A stretch of 64,000 nucleotides of DNA from Pseudobdellovibrionaceae bacterium (GCA_020635055.1 JACKAN010000001.1:124001-188000), one strand, 5' to 3'; positions 1 through 8,435 are shown, counted from the stretch's first letter. The notes: a model not told the origin generated them from the sequence alone. Numbers and translations are program-made.

Positions 1-911
1 AAAAGACGGCACGATTGGCGCAAGGCACGCAGGTGGTCTGTTCTTTTGTAAACGACAAAATCACTGATGCCTGCATTAAAGAGCTAGCCTCTTATGGTGT
101 TAGATTAATAGCTTTGCGCTGTGCAGGTTTTAATCATGTGGACATAGTGTCGGCTCAAAAACAAGGGGTGTTAGTGGCAAGGGTGCCCTCCTATTCGCCT
201 CATGCTGTTGCTGAGTTTGCAACGGGAATGTTATTGAGTTTGAATCGAAAAATCCACCGCGCTTACCTTCGGGTGAAAGAGTTAAACTTTTCCCTAGATG
301 GTCTAGAAGGATTTGATCTTTATCAAAAAACTGTAGGTGTGATTGGTGGCGGAAAAATCGGGAATATTTTTGCACATATTATGACTTCTTTTGGTTGCCA
401 TGTTTTGATGTACGATATAGTTAAAGATCCAGAGCTAGAAAAAAATAAAAGCATTAAATATACAGACTTAGAAAATTTATTTTGTCAGTCGGATGTAATT
501 TCCTTACATTTACCCCTCACTCCCGAAACCCATCATATTATTGATCAAGTTAGTATTAGTAAAATGAAGGAGGGCGTGTACATTATCAATACGGGTAGAG
601 GCTCTTTAATCGATTCTATTGCTTTGATAGAGGGACTAAAAAATAAAAAAATAGCAGGCGCAGCTTTGGATGTTTATGAAGAGGAAGAAAACATATTTTT
701 TCAAGACCTTTCAGATAAAATACTCCAAGACGACACCTTGGCCAGATTGCTTAGTTTTCCAAATGTTTTAGTTACTTCCCATCAGGCCTTTTTAACTAAA
801 GAAGCCCTACAAAATATTGCTGTAACTACCTTAGAAAATATAGAAGAATTTATTAAAACAGGAAGTGTAACCACTGAACGCCTAGTAAACCCCAAGCACC
901 ATTTACAATAA
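1..911 (+). CDS. ldhA: D-lactate dehydrogenase (2-hydroxyacid dehydrogenase), 5' truncated by window edge
   Basis: NAD-dependent reduction of pyruvate to D-lactate in the cytoplasm is the expected reaction. The frame is open to the window edge, so the true start lies upstream; the TTG at 15 is internal, because the residues before it (TARLAQG) still align with the family. Seen in the sequence: the N-terminal catalytic lobe with IALRCAGFNHVD, the Rossmann motif GVIGGGKIG, the catalytic Arg in NTGRGSLID, the Glu in VYEEE and the His in SHQAF. These match the LdhA-type D-LDH subgroup throughout, including the SDVISLHLPLTPE stretch. About 300 of the usual ~330 residues are present. The gene ends about 65 bp before the end of a convergent gene. 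Confidence 0.93.
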   Translation, partial: KTARLAQGTQVVCSFVNDKITDACIKELASYGVRLIALRCAGFNHVDIVSAQKQGVLVARVPSYSPHAVAEFATGMLLSLNRKIHRAYLRVKELNFSLDGLEGFDLYQKTVGVIGGGKIGNIFAHIMTSFGCHVLMYDIVKDPELEKNKSIKYTDLENLFCQSDVISLHLPLTPETHHIIDQVSISKMKEGVYIINTGRGSLIDSIALIEGLKNKKIAGAALDVYEEEENIFFQDLSDKILQDDTLARLLSFPNVLVTSHQAFLTKEALQNIAVTTLENIEEFIKTGSVTTERLVNPKHHLQ

Positions 912-975
912 GGTATCACAGAGTTCTGGTCACCAGACTAAACGCCAGGCACTTGACTAGTTTTTACTGGTCCAA

Positions 976-1563
976 CTAGTTTTTAATTTTACCCAGTACA
1001 TGGTCTAAACGTTGAGCGAACTCAAACACAGTGCTACCTTCAAAAGCGAGGACTTCTTTGTCTTGAATAACCTCATCTTCTAAAACCTTAACGTCTTTGC
1101 TTTGTTCCATAGGATTTAAGCTGTCTGAAAAATAAACTAGTGATGCACTTCCCGCTGCACCAAAAACTCCACCTAATGGACCTGTAATAATAGCTGCTTC
1201 ACCAGCAAGTCCACTAATGCTAATTCCAGCACCAACTCCTACGCTAACGCCAATACCTGCACTGGCAGCGACTAATGCGGCTCCGCCAACCCATAATCCA
1301 ATAGTTTGCCATTTTTCGATGACTCTTTGCTTTACAAGTTGTTTTTCTGTGTAACCGCTTTCTCTTCCAATGCCGATACAGCCCTTTTCTGTTTGTAGGT
1401 TTTCCGCAAAGAACTCACACAACTCAAAGTGGATCATTTGCGTTTCACTGTCTTGATGCACTTTTAAAACATAAAGATCGTCTCTTTTTACAGGCATAAC
1501 ATCGGCAGAGACAGGTGCTTGAATTAAGCTCAAGATCAACAGCACAGATAAATAAAGTTTCAT
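976..1563 (-). CDS. Exported protein with glycine-rich hydrophobic segment
   Basis: I do not recognise a family. The 195-residue product starts with a clear signal peptide (hydrophobic core LSVLLILSLIQAP, cleavage probably after VSA). A soluble stretch follows with three cysteines (CEFF, CIGIG region). Then comes a ~50-residue Gly/Ala/Val-rich segment (around residues 90-145) resembling the glycine-zipper membrane segments of small outer-membrane or inner-membrane proteins, and a charged C-terminal tail. A ribosome-binding-like AAGGGGG lies just upstream of the ATG. It is convergent with the dehydrogenase gene. Function unknown; the glycine-zipper reading is from composition only. Confidence 0.7.
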   Translation of the reverse strand: MKLYLSVLLILSLIQAPVSADVMPVKRDDLYVLKVHQDSETQMIHFELCEFFAENLQTEKGCIGIGRESGYTEKQLVKQRVIEKWQTIGLWVGGAALVAASAGIGVSVGVGAGISISGLAGEAAIITGPLGGVFGAAGSASLVYFSDSLNPMEQSKDVKVLEDEVIQDKEVLAFEGSTVFEFAQRLDHVLGKIKN

Positions 1564-2184
1564 GAAATCCCCCTTGGTTCACCAAATAAGCTGTTGTTTT
1601 ACTCGATATGTGAATTTATATCCATAATTACTAACTGGGTTTAGAAATTATTCATAAATGATAATTCATCACAAGATAGAAATAACTCCCTCATAATTAA
1701 ATACAATTGTATCTATTTGACTAAAAGTTCTTTCTAGTTCCACTAGGTTCTCTCTAGTTGAAAAATACTGCCTGAACGAACTCCTAGCTGGTGCCCACAG
1801 GAATGGCACTGCCGAATTTCATGACGAGTTTTAATCTCAGAATCTGTAGTTTTCTTTGCCTCCGAACTTAGTCTGGTTAATAATTCTCTTAGTTGATATT
1901 GCAATTCTGACACCTCTCCCCCTAAGTTGCTGATTATATTTTACTAATACAAATCAAAACAAAGGATGGCAGGGGTGTCTTTTTCTTTCATCTTCCATCG
2001 ATAAATTCTAGACCAAATAACCTTTTTTAGTCATTTCAATGACTTCCACTAAATCTGTGCACGATGTCTCCAAGTTGCATAGAGCATTATTAACCCTATT
2101 TAAAGACAAAAATTGTCGGCTCATAATTAATTAAACAGCTAATAAGCCTTATTTTACTAATAAATAGAATTATAAATGGCCTGA
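1564..2184. other. 620-bp intergenic stretch between exported protein gene and IS30 element
   Basis: No gene longer than 60 codons is visible. It carries the promoter side of the minus-strand exported protein and one small minus-strand frame at 1743-1913, listed separately. The rest is AT-rich and without a recognisable motif. The IS30 element begins at its right end. Confidence 0.5.
1743..1913 (-). CDS. Possible 56-residue protein with CxxC...H knuckle, or transposase relic
   Basis: A GTG-started frame of 56 codons reads as a charged helical N-terminus (ELQYQLRELLTRLSSEAKK) followed by a CHSCGH zinc-knuckle-like motif and a short tail. A purine-rich GGGGGAGAG lies directly before the start, rather close for a Shine-Dalgarno. 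The helix-plus-zinc-knuckle layout is reminiscent of zinc-finger parts of IS66-type transposases or small regulators, but I cannot assign it. It could be a relic, as it sits next to an insertion sequence. Confidence 0.3.
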   Translation of the reverse strand: MSELQYQLRELLTRLSSEAKKTTDSEIKTRHEIRQCHSCGHQLGVRSGSIFQLERT

Positions 2185-3144
2185 CTACAATTTCCCAGTG
2201 CAACTTTTCTCCATCATAAACTCCATTGGAGTCCTCCAGTCAAGACACTTCATCGGTCGACTGTTGATCTCAAATTCTATCTTCTCAAGCTGTTGATTTG
2301 TCAGGCTTGTAAGGTCAGTTTTCTTTGGCAAATACTGTCTGAGGATTCCAATTCGATTTTCATTAGTCCCGCGTTGGTAACTGGAGTAAGGATCACAAAA
2401 GTACACCTTGATCTTTGTTTTTTTCTCATAGCCTAGATGGTCTGAGAACTCCTGACCACGGTCATTACTCATGGTCTTCACTGGCAATCCCTTCAGGGCT
2501 TTTGCTGTTTCCACAGTGATTCGTTTTGCATGTTTGCCATCAAGTTTCCTCAGTTTGTTGAACCTGGTTTTGCGGTCTGTCACCACCAGGACCGCTGACT
2601 TGTGGTTCTTACCAACCATCAAATCCCGTTCCCAGTGACCCACGTTTCTGCGATTATTGGCACTCCTTGGGCGCTTCGACAGGGGCCTTGCATTTTGGAG
2701 CTTTCCTCTCCTGTCTTCAGAGGGAAAACGCCTTTTTCTGACCCTTCCTGATCGCCTTAAATGCCTCCACATGTCACCACCTTGCTTTCTGTCGTCATCA
2801 ATAAATTTATAGATGGTTTCGGTGCTGACAATGGTTTCTCCTTCAAGACAGAGTCGATTCGAGATTTGTTCCGGAGACCATTTTACCTCAAGTCGTTCAA
2901 TTATCTGAGTCATTATCACAGGGTTCATTTTGTAGGGACCGTGTTTGGAGAGTTCCCGCTCCATTGCACTGCGATGGGCTTGTCTGGGCCGGTAGCCTCT
3001 TTTTCCTTTATTACGGCAGATTTCACGGCCTATTGTGGACCTGTGAAATCCCAGCTTGTCAGCAATCTGTGTATTTGATAGTCCAGCATCGAGGCCGTCT
3101 TTTATACGAACACGATCCTCACTGGTCACCCGACGGTAAGCCAT
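2185..3144 (-). CDS. IS30-family transposase
   Basis: DDE transposase of 319 residues, full length for the family. The N-terminus carries the IS30 helix-turn-helix (LSNTQIADKLGFHRSTIGREI), followed by the linker helices. The catalytic core shows the DDE residues in their usual settings: GHWERDLMVG (first Asp), SNDRGQEFSDH (second Asp) and YQRGTNENRIG (Glu), then the RPMKCLDWRTPMEF box typical of the C-terminus. The frame is uninterrupted, so the element may be active. The last residues (STGKL) are encoded by the left inverted repeat. Confidence 0.95.
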   Translation of the reverse strand: MAYRRVTSEDRVRIKDGLDAGLSNTQIADKLGFHRSTIGREICRNKGKRGYRPRQAHRSAMERELSKHGPYKMNPVIMTQIIERLEVKWSPEQISNRLCLEGETIVSTETIYKFIDDDRKQGGDMWRHLRRSGRVRKRRFPSEDRRGKLQNARPLSKRPRSANNRRNVGHWERDLMVGKNHKSAVLVVTDRKTRFNKLRKLDGKHAKRITVETAKALKGLPVKTMSNDRGQEFSDHLGYEKKTKIKVYFCDPYSSYQRGTNENRIGILRQYLPKKTDLTSLTNQQLEKIEFEINSRPMKCLDWRTPMEFMMEKSCTGKL

Positions 3145-3240
3145 TTTTGCAACTCCTTTTTTCTCAAAAACTGAGTTGCAAATGGCCCGTCAGGTGGCTA
3201 CCTTTAACTCAGCTTGTTATTGCCTGAGTTGCACTGGCGA
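2185..3240 (-). mobile_element. IS30-family insertion sequence
   Basis: The element consists of one transposase gene with short flanks. An 11-bp perfect inverted repeat, CCAGTGCAACT at 2195-2205 and its complement at 3227-3237, brackets the gene; the left copy lies inside the last codons of the transposase. A further pair of related GAGTTGCAAA motifs at 3170-3184 and in the region just before the start codon suggests the right end contains sub-terminal transposase sites. The exact outer ends and target duplication are not clear from inspection, so the boundaries are approximate to about 10 bp. Confidence 0.6.
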
Positions 3241-3284
3241 GTGTTATGCGGGTGGTATGAAGTTTGAACCTATGCCTGCAAACT

Positions 3285-3722
3285 ATGCTCAACTATTTAC
3301 GTTTATTAGTAATTTCATTATTTTTTATAGGCCCATTTGCTTATGGATATTCCTACAAAAGTGTAAGGGATCTAAAAAAGGCTAATGTGAATTCTGCTTC
3401 CAGAGCGAGTTCTTTAAGTCAAAAAATATCTGAACTCAAACAAAAGATTTCAGAAGAACAAGATAAATTAAGCATAGCGCAAGACGGTTTAAGGGCGCTA
3501 AATGATTCCAGTTTAAATAGTTCAAGTGAATTGGACTCGAATTTAATTTTTGAAGAACAAATTGAATTTCTAAAAAAAGAAATTAGCCAAAAAGTACCGG
3601 GACAGTTCATAAATAAAAATGAAGAAGCTAATGAAAAATTAAGTTTACAATTGATATATTCGTTTAAAGCCAATTATGCTAAATATTATTGGGAAAAAGT
3701 GAAAGGTAAATTGGTGCAATAA
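3285..3722 (+). CDS. Small exported coiled-coil protein
   Basis: The 145-residue product starts at the ATG at 3285 (a TTG seven codons upstream is less likely), giving the signal peptide MLNYLRLLVISLFFIGPFAYG. A mature ~120-residue protein follows whose centre (SLSQKISELKQKISEEQDK) is a predicted coiled coil, and which ends with a Tyr/Lys-rich tail. Its stop codon overlaps the start of the next gene by one base (TAATG), so the two are translationally coupled. The layout, signal peptide then coiled coil followed by a small immunity-like gene, resembles the larger toxin locus at 7.6-12.9 kb; the similarity is in architecture, not clear homology. The gene begins just outside the IS30 element, which may have displaced its promoter. 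Confidence 0.6.
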   Translation: MLNYLRLLVISLFFIGPFAYGYSYKSVRDLKKANVNSASRASSLSQKISELKQKISEEQDKLSIAQDGLRALNDSSLNSSSELDSNLIFEEQIEFLKKEISQKVPGQFINKNEEANEKLSLQLIYSFKANYAKYYWEKVKGKLVQ

Positions 3723-3967
3723 TGAGTAAATATGCTTGTCCTTGTTGTGAGAATTTAACTCTTGAAGAGTGTCCACCTGGAACATTTGAAATATGTCCTG
3801 TTTGTGGATGGGAAGATGATGATACTCAGTTTTATAATCCAGACTTAGTAGGTGGAGCAAATTCTACTAGCTTAAATTTAGCTAAATTAAACTTCAAAAA
3901 AACAGGTGCAGTTGATGATGCCTCATTAAAATTTGTTAGACCTGCAAAGAACAGTGAAAAACCATAA
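3722..3967 (+). CDS. CPCC-family cysteine-rich protein (possible immunity protein)
   Basis: An 81-residue protein with the diagnostic N-terminus YACPCCENLT and a second pair CPVCGWEDD, matching the CPCC cysteine-rich domain family. The four cysteines are spaced to bind a zinc ion. Members of this family are often found next to polymorphic toxin genes and are thought to act as immunity proteins; that role is inferred here from its coupling (TAATG overlap) to an exported coiled-coil gene. No toxin tip is visible upstream, so it would be an orphan. The mature fold includes the usual DDDTQFYNPDLVGGAN segment. Confidence 0.75.
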   Translation: MSKYACPCCENLTLEECPPGTFEICPVCGWEDDDTQFYNPDLVGGANSTSLNLAKLNFKKTGAVDDASLKFVRPAKNSEKP

Positions 3968-3983
3968 ATTTCATATTAATTAG

Positions 3984-4021
3984 GTCTAAGTAGAATAATG
4001 CAGTCTAAGTAGAATAATGCA
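3984..4021. repeat. Perfect 19-bp tandem duplication
   Basis: The unit GTCTAAGTAGAATAATGCA occurs twice, head to tail, at 3984-4002 and 4003-4021, with no mismatch. It sits just after the CPCC gene at the start of a decayed region, and is probably a slippage or repair scar. Confidence 0.8.
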
Positions 4022-4582
4022 CCAATTTTGATCGATAGCGAAGCACCACTCCTCCCTCAGCTTCTGATTTTTGACGCAGATTTTTAGTGCTTCGTTCTCC
4101 TACATTGCAGTTTTGGTTGGGCGGGAAGAACCCTTATGTACTTTATGTATTTAGTAATTTAGGAAGCCTGCTGGCCCTTGTCTCTTACCCCTTTGTTATG
4201 GAATATTTTTTTAGGTGAAATCCCTTATCGAGTAGTCGCACTATGTTCAGGCGACATTGGATTTTCCGCGGCAAAATGTTATGACATTGAAGTTTGGCTA
4301 CCGCAAAAACTTGTTAATAAACTTGGTTTTCCAGCCTTTGCTGGAAAGATATATAAGTTTATTGTGGAAATAATGAAGATTATTATAAGCTTTTGGCTTG
4401 GCATGAGGGCTATTAAACGCAAAAAAGTGGAAAATGGCTTAATATTTGTGTTGCCTCTGAAAAAACTATAGAAATGTCTAAGGAATTAGCGATTTGTCTA
4501 TACAGAATGGACATAATTTGCAATGAAGCTGGACTAGCCCTTGCATAGAAAGGCTAATATAATAACTTTAAAAGGTAGCGAC
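4022..4582. other. Gene-poor stretch with decayed fragments
   Basis: Apart from the seryl-tRNA synthetase fragment (listed separately) there is no intact gene. An 8-bp inverted repeat (CGAAGCAC ... GTGCTTCG) lies near 4038-4095. A frame around 4420-4545 on the plus strand reads SGKWLNICVASEKTIEMS then KELAICLYRMD, which faintly resembles the C-terminal end of IS110-type transposases. This is weak. The stretch looks like an accumulation of relics. Confidence 0.4.
4211..4306 (+). pseudogene. Fragment of a seryl-tRNA synthetase gene
   Basis: A 32-codon stretch reads as the motif-2/active-site region of class II SerRS: IPYRVVALCSGDIGFSAAK followed by CYDIEVWLPQ, matching the family pattern PYRVV-LCTGD-GF-AAKTYD-EVWLP. 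The residues before and after do not belong to SerRS, so about 7% of a gene is preserved. It is a relic from recombination or transfer and cannot be functional alone. It lies in an open frame (4178-4471) whose other parts I do not recognise. Confidence 0.8.
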
Positions 4583-5656
4583 ATGAAACATCTTAAGTTA
4601 GTAACTTTTTTTATATTTTCATTTTTATATTCCAGTAACCTTTTTGCCTCCGGCGAAGATATCCACAACATTCTCCAAAAATACGGTCAAGGACACCATG
4701 TGTGGGGAGACCGCTTAGTGGATTTAAATAGTCAAGGCAGAAACAATAACTCAGATGATAAAGACTGCAGTCCACGCAACGACAATTTTGGTGGCCGATT
4801 TTATAAAACGGGAATATGGGGCGAAGATGATCGCAGACCTTTGGAAATTGACGAAGCTTCTTTACCTGCAAATCTCCGGCTGACATCCAGTGAAAAAAAG
4901 AAGTTGAAAGCGGTCTCGATGATTTGGTGTATAGATAAAAAATTTCAAGAATCAAATGGCACAGGATTTATTGTAAATATTGATAAATTAGGAGCTAGTC
5001 CCAATAGAGATTACGAAATAATCGCTACAGCATCCCATGTATTGTATAATTCTGAAACTGGTGAAAAACGGAGTTGTACATTTATTCCCGACCCAAAAAA
5101 TCATCCTGAAGAAGAATATGTATTAGATCCTGTAAAATGTGGAGCAGTGGATGTTAGGAATCATAATAATGGAACCAATGGTTTAGATTGGTGTTTTGCA
5201 AAAATCGGAGCAAAAATATCTCAAACATTTGGTTCCTTAGAAATCGATTTTACAGATAAATTTAATTACACGGAAACGGACAAAAAAAGTAAGACTTATT
5301 TGTCGGTAGGATGGCATCCAGCAAAGAAAAAAATCCTAGTGTCATTGAACTGCAGCCCAGACGATAAAAGAAAATATTCAAATTTAAAAAATGAAGGAAG
5401 GGAATGGGGCTTAGATTTTAGTAAGGTTATGATTGGGGATTGTGATGATGAACCTGGTTCTAGTGGTGGCCCTATTGTAGAGAAATCTAATACACATTTA
5501 AAAGTACTTGCAATGAGTGTTGGGGACCTAAATGGTGAGATAGATAGGGGCTTATATAATCCTAACAACGGAGCAGGCAATAAATATACTAAATTTACTT
5601 CAGAAATGAAAAAAGAGTTAATAAAGATTGTCGACCCAAGAAACGTTTCAATATAA
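4583..5656 (+). CDS. Secreted trypsin-like serine protease (S1 fold)
   Basis: The 357-residue product is taken from the ATG at 4583, preceded by AAAGGTAG; a start 14 codons upstream would bury the signal peptide. Signal peptide: KLVTFFIFSFLYSSNLFAS. A ~100-residue pro- or linker region precedes the protease domain. The catalytic triad is visible: His in ATASHVL (about residue 151), Asp in GLDWCFAKI (about 202) and Ser in DEPGSSGGPI (about 294). The chymotrypsin-like order H-D-S and the GSSGGP motif are typical of secreted bacterial glutamyl/trypsin-like endopeptidases. It is probably exported to the periplasm or outside. It stands alone; the next genes are about 65 bp downstream. Confidence 0.85.
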   Translation: MKHLKLVTFFIFSFLYSSNLFASGEDIHNILQKYGQGHHVWGDRLVDLNSQGRNNNSDDKDCSPRNDNFGGRFYKTGIWGEDDRRPLEIDEASLPANLRLTSSEKKKLKAVSMIWCIDKKFQESNGTGFIVNIDKLGASPNRDYEIIATASHVLYNSETGEKRSCTFIPDPKNHPEEEYVLDPVKCGAVDVRNHNNGTNGLDWCFAKIGAKISQTFGSLEIDFTDKFNYTETDKKSKTYLSVGWHPAKKKILVSLNCSPDDKRKYSNLKNEGREWGLDFSKVMIGDCDDEPGSSGGPIVEKSNTHLKVLAMSVGDLNGEIDRGLYNPNNGAGNKYTKFTSEMKKELIKIVDPRNVSI

Positions 5657-5720
5657 CACATTTTACTATAATTAAATAAAATAATTATACATATTAATAG
5701 TCAATACGTATAATTTAGCT

Positions 5721-5822
5721 ATGAGTAGGGAGTCAAAAATATTATTTACTATTTTTTTAGTTTTAAGTTCATATCAGTATATATATGCTAAGAACAATAG
5801 TATTAGAGAAAAGATCCACTAA
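5721..5822 (+). CDS. 33-residue hydrophobic small protein, coupled to downstream gene
   Basis: A short frame (ATG at 5721) encodes a peptide with a signal-like core, ILFTIFLVLSSYQYIYAK, followed by a short polar tail. Its TAA overlaps the start codon of the next gene by one base (TAATG). The coupling and signal-like sequence suggest either a leader/small secreted peptide or the residue of a larger gene whose end was lost. I cannot assign a function. Confidence 0.4.
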   Translation: MSRESKILFTIFLVLSSYQYIYAKNNSIREKIH

Positions 5823-7546
5823 TGAATTATTTAAAGCTTAGTATTACTTTATCTTTATACGTTTTGTTGTATTCAAATATTTCTTATTCACAGTATAAGG
5901 ATGGATACAATCCAAATTCAAGAATTACAGGTGAGATGTCCATGATAATTAAGTATTGTCCCGAGCCAGACAATGCAAATATTGAAATGCGTGGCAAACC
6001 CTATCAGGTTGTATTTACCGATGAAGAGGGTAAAATGATGTCAATTATATGTTATAAAAAAAATAATCCTTATGGGACTATCGATGAAAAAGGCGGAGAA
6101 ACAGACTCCGATTCCGCCATTCTTAAAGAGTGTGGGGCAACACAGGAGGAAACCAAAACAAAAGCACTAAAAGCCGCCAAAGTAGAAGAGTGTAAAAAAA
6201 CACTCGCAGAAGCTGAGGATTGTGCTCAGAGAAATACTCCAGGAATAGAATGCAAATCCGATAATGAAGCAAAGACTGCTGATGAAGAAACCGATGGTGA
6301 CTCTAGCGATACCGCCAGCTACACAGAAGAAGAATTAAAAAAAGCGGTGGAGGAATGTAAGAGGGCTAAACAAAAAGCCAGTCAATGTTGTGGTCCTGGT
6401 GGTCTGGGTTGTTTAGTGGGTGCCGATCCTGGTGAGGGTGGTGAAACCATTGCTGCGGTGGGGGGCATGTTAGTGCAGACTTTAATTGCGTCTAGACAAC
6501 TCCAAGGCATGCAGCAGAATTGCGACAGTCAAGAAGGGCTAGCCAATTTTGGTGCAGGACTCAATGGGGCAATGGCGGTGAGTTGTCATACTTCGCGCAG
6601 TAGCTGTGAATCCACATGTCAGCAATTAGAAGCCCCTCTTCAAGCTTCAATGAAAAGTGAATGTGAAACTACAGCTTGCCAGCGCAAATACAAAATTATG
6701 CTCAACGAAGTACAGAGTCATATAAAATCATGCGATAAATTAGTACAAAACGAAGTGGCTATGGGTACGCAAGCCGGAGTCACTTTAGTTAGCACTAGCC
6801 AAATGGCTAAGCTTTGTCAGGAAGTCATAGCGGCATCGCCTCCCCCAGTGGCTCCGGGAATACCTGGTAATGATTTATGTAATGATCCTTCGGATTTATC
6901 CAACCCCTATTGTCGTCAGCAGTTTTGTACTCAACCGGGTACATCTAATGCACCCGAGTGCCAGGGTATAAACCCGATTCAAGCTAAAGTAGGTGGTGGA
7001 TCGGGCTCATCAAATTTTTCTAATTCTTTTGGTTCCAAGGGCAGTCTTGCCGACTTGAGTGGTGCTAATAATGATGAAGGTCAACCTCAACTTCCAGGTA
7101 CACAAGCTATAGAAATTGGAGAACGCAAGGCTTCGCAAACCCAAGCTGGACAGGGTGGTGGATTACCAGGAGCCCCCGGTGGCGGCGGCGGTGGAGACAG
7201 TGGCTACGATACAGCCGGTGGCACAGCAAAAGGCTTAAACACCAATGTGCTAAGCGGTCTTGCCAGTGGGAATGGCTATTCGGTATCCGCTTCCAATTTC
7301 CAAGGCGGTGGAGGCTACTCTAACCCCGTGGGTGGCGGCGGCGATGATAAGAAAAAACCTTTTGATTTAAAAAAGTTCTTACCCAATAAGGCTCCACCTC
7401 AAAGAAAATTGGCAGGTCTCTCTGGCCCCAAAGATAGCCTGGCAGGACAGCTTGCCGGCAAGCACGAAAACATTTTTACCAGGGTGTCTAACAAGTACAA
7501 AGAAATGTGCATTTTAAATCGCCTCATGTGCGACTCAAAAAAATAA
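5822..7546 (+). CDS. Large secreted Cys-rich, Gly-rich protein
   Basis: 574 residues, not a family I recognise. Signal peptide LSITLSLYVLLYSNISYS. The N-terminal half is charged and Cys-rich, with a lysine/glutamate-rich helical part and clustered cysteines (QCCGPGGLGC; SCHTSRSSCESTCQQ; CETTACQRK). From about residue 390 to 510 it turns into a low-complexity Gly/Ser/Asn/Pro-rich region (GGGGGGDSGYD, FQGGGGYSNPVGGGG). The C-terminus is again compact and ends with two cysteines (EMCILNRLMCDSKK). The structure suggests a secreted or surface protein with disulfides. A collapsed copy of its middle and C-terminal coding sequence lies at 13111-13230. Two 10-bp repeats ACAGCTTGCC at 6671-6680 and 7447-7456 explain that collapse. 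Confidence 0.7.
   Translation: MNYLKLSITLSLYVLLYSNISYSQYKDGYNPNSRITGEMSMIIKYCPEPDNANIEMRGKPYQVVFTDEEGKMMSIICYKKNNPYGTIDEKGGETDSDSAILKECGATQEETKTKALKAAKVEECKKTLAEAEDCAQRNTPGIECKSDNEAKTADEETDGDSSDTASYTEEELKKAVEECKRAKQKASQCCGPGGLGCLVGADPGEGGETIAAVGGMLVQTLIASRQLQGMQQNCDSQEGLANFGAGLNGAMAVSCHTSRSSCESTCQQLEAPLQASMKSECETTACQRKYKIMLNEVQSHIKSCDKLVQNEVAMGTQAGVTLVSTSQMAKLCQEVIAASPPPVAPGIPGNDLCNDPSDLSNPYCRQQFCTQPGTSNAPECQGINPIQAKVGGGSGSSNFSNSFGSKGSLADLSGANNDEGQPQLPGTQAIEIGERKASQTQAGQGGGLPGAPGGGGGGDSGYDTAGGTAKGLNTNVLSGLASGNGYSVSASNFQGGGGYSNPVGGGGDDKKKPFDLKKFLPNKAPPQRKLAGLSGPKDSLAGQLAGKHENIFTRVSNKYKEMCILNRLMCDSKK
6671..7456 (+). repeat. Pair of 10-bp direct repeats inside the Cys-rich gene
   Basis: ACAGCTTGCC occurs at 6671-6680 and 7447-7456. 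A relic elsewhere in the window (13111-13230) joins the sequence before the first copy to the sequence after the second, as expected for a deletion between these repeats. Confidence 0.7.
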
Positions 7547-7588
7547 ATGAGAAGAAATATTCAGCTGAAGAAATATTCGGAAATGAAA

Positions 7589-8062
7589 TTAAAGATCCTT
7601 GAGATTGGAACGAGGTGTGGAAACTAGCAAATGGAAATGGTTGTTCTTTAAGACGAAAGCATGAACCTTGGCATCGTAAACCCAGCTAATATAGGTCAGC
7701 TGCCTACAAAAAATATCCCAAACATTTTCCATTGGTATATGGAACCACTCTTTGTTTATGCATCTGGCAGATACGTGATAGGGGAATTCGTTTTGTAGTA
7801 TAGCTTTAGGCCTTGGAATTTTAGAAAAGTGGTGCAACCGATCTTGCCAATTAAAGTCTAACCACAAACTACTTGGGATAATTTTATGCCGAGGTGCGGC
7901 CCGGATTCGGAACCTGGCACAAGGTGTATCTACAGTTAAAACATCCCATAAAGCATCTAAATTTTTACCATAGTAATCGGGAACTTCGCTAACCTCAGAA
8001 AATACTCTGTGAAAATCATTTAAACTACTTATTTTTGAACAATCTATTGATATTCGCTTCAT
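7589..8062 (-). pseudogene. Chimera: barstar 5' part fused to truncated RAYT/IS200-like transposase
   Basis: The first ~45 codons are nearly identical to the intact barstar gene at 9138-9413 (MKRISIDCSKISSLNDF ... NLDALWDVLTVD). Then the sequence switches to a Y1/REP-associated tyrosine transposase: FPYHVSARCINKEWFHIP, then VHAFVLKNNHFHLLVSTP, which holds the HUH metal-binding motif (HFH). The transposase part lacks the later helices and catalytic tyrosine and stops at 7589. The product would be neither a working inhibitor nor a working transposase. The ATG overlaps the stop of the preceding immunity-like gene (TAATG), exactly as barstar overlaps barnase in the intact copy. Confidence 0.8.
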
Positions 8063-8068
8063 TATTTT
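7927..8068 (-). repeat. 142-bp duplication (copy 1) of the barstar 5' end
   Basis: Matches 9278-9419 with two mismatches in 142 bases, in the same orientation. It covers the barstar start codon and first ~45 codons. The low divergence shows the duplication is recent or maintained by gene conversion. Confidence 0.9.
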
Positions 8069-8430
8069 TTTATACTTCGTAGTTTATCGCTAAATATTTC
8101 CTCTTGGACTTTTTTACCATTGAAATAACTTTCTACAATAACATTTAATCTTTCTAAAATATTTCTTGAAATTGAGGTATTATAATTAGATATTTTAAAG
8201 AGATCATTTTTGTCTAAATGATTAACAATTGAGTTTAATATGAATGAATGTATCTTTACTATAACACGATCTACTTCTCTATTAGACAAATTATTATTTA
8301 CAATTTCCAAAATAGCATCAAATAGAGTTAAAAATGAAGGAATATCTATTTTATTTTCTTCATGTAGAATACCAATAAAAGTGTTTTCCTTTCCATTTGA
8401 ATTATCTTTTAAAATTTTGATTGCGCTCAT
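8062..8430 (-). CDS. Putative immunity protein of a toxin/immunity cassette
   Basis: A 122-residue soluble, mostly helical, charged protein with no signal peptide. I do not recognise the family. The evidence for an immunity role is positional: it starts 5 bp after the stop of a toxin-tip fragment (8436-8708), which is the arrangement of toxin/immunity pairs, and its own stop overlaps the duplicated barstar start (TAATG). A Shine-Dalgarno-like GAGGTAG sits inside the end of the toxin fragment. It appears intact, so it may protect against a toxin delivered by relatives. Confidence 0.55.
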   Translation of the reverse strand: MSAIKILKDNSNGKENTFIGILHEENKIDIPSFLTLFDAILEIVNNNLSNREVDRVIVKIHSFILNSIVNHLDKNDLFKISNYNTSISRNILERLNVIVESYFNGKKVQEEIFSDKLRSIKK

Positions 8431-8435
8431 TTGTG

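Noticed and set aside
914..940. CTGGTCACCAG palindrome as terminator of ldhA
   Set aside because: One-base loop and no T-run; not a credible terminator.
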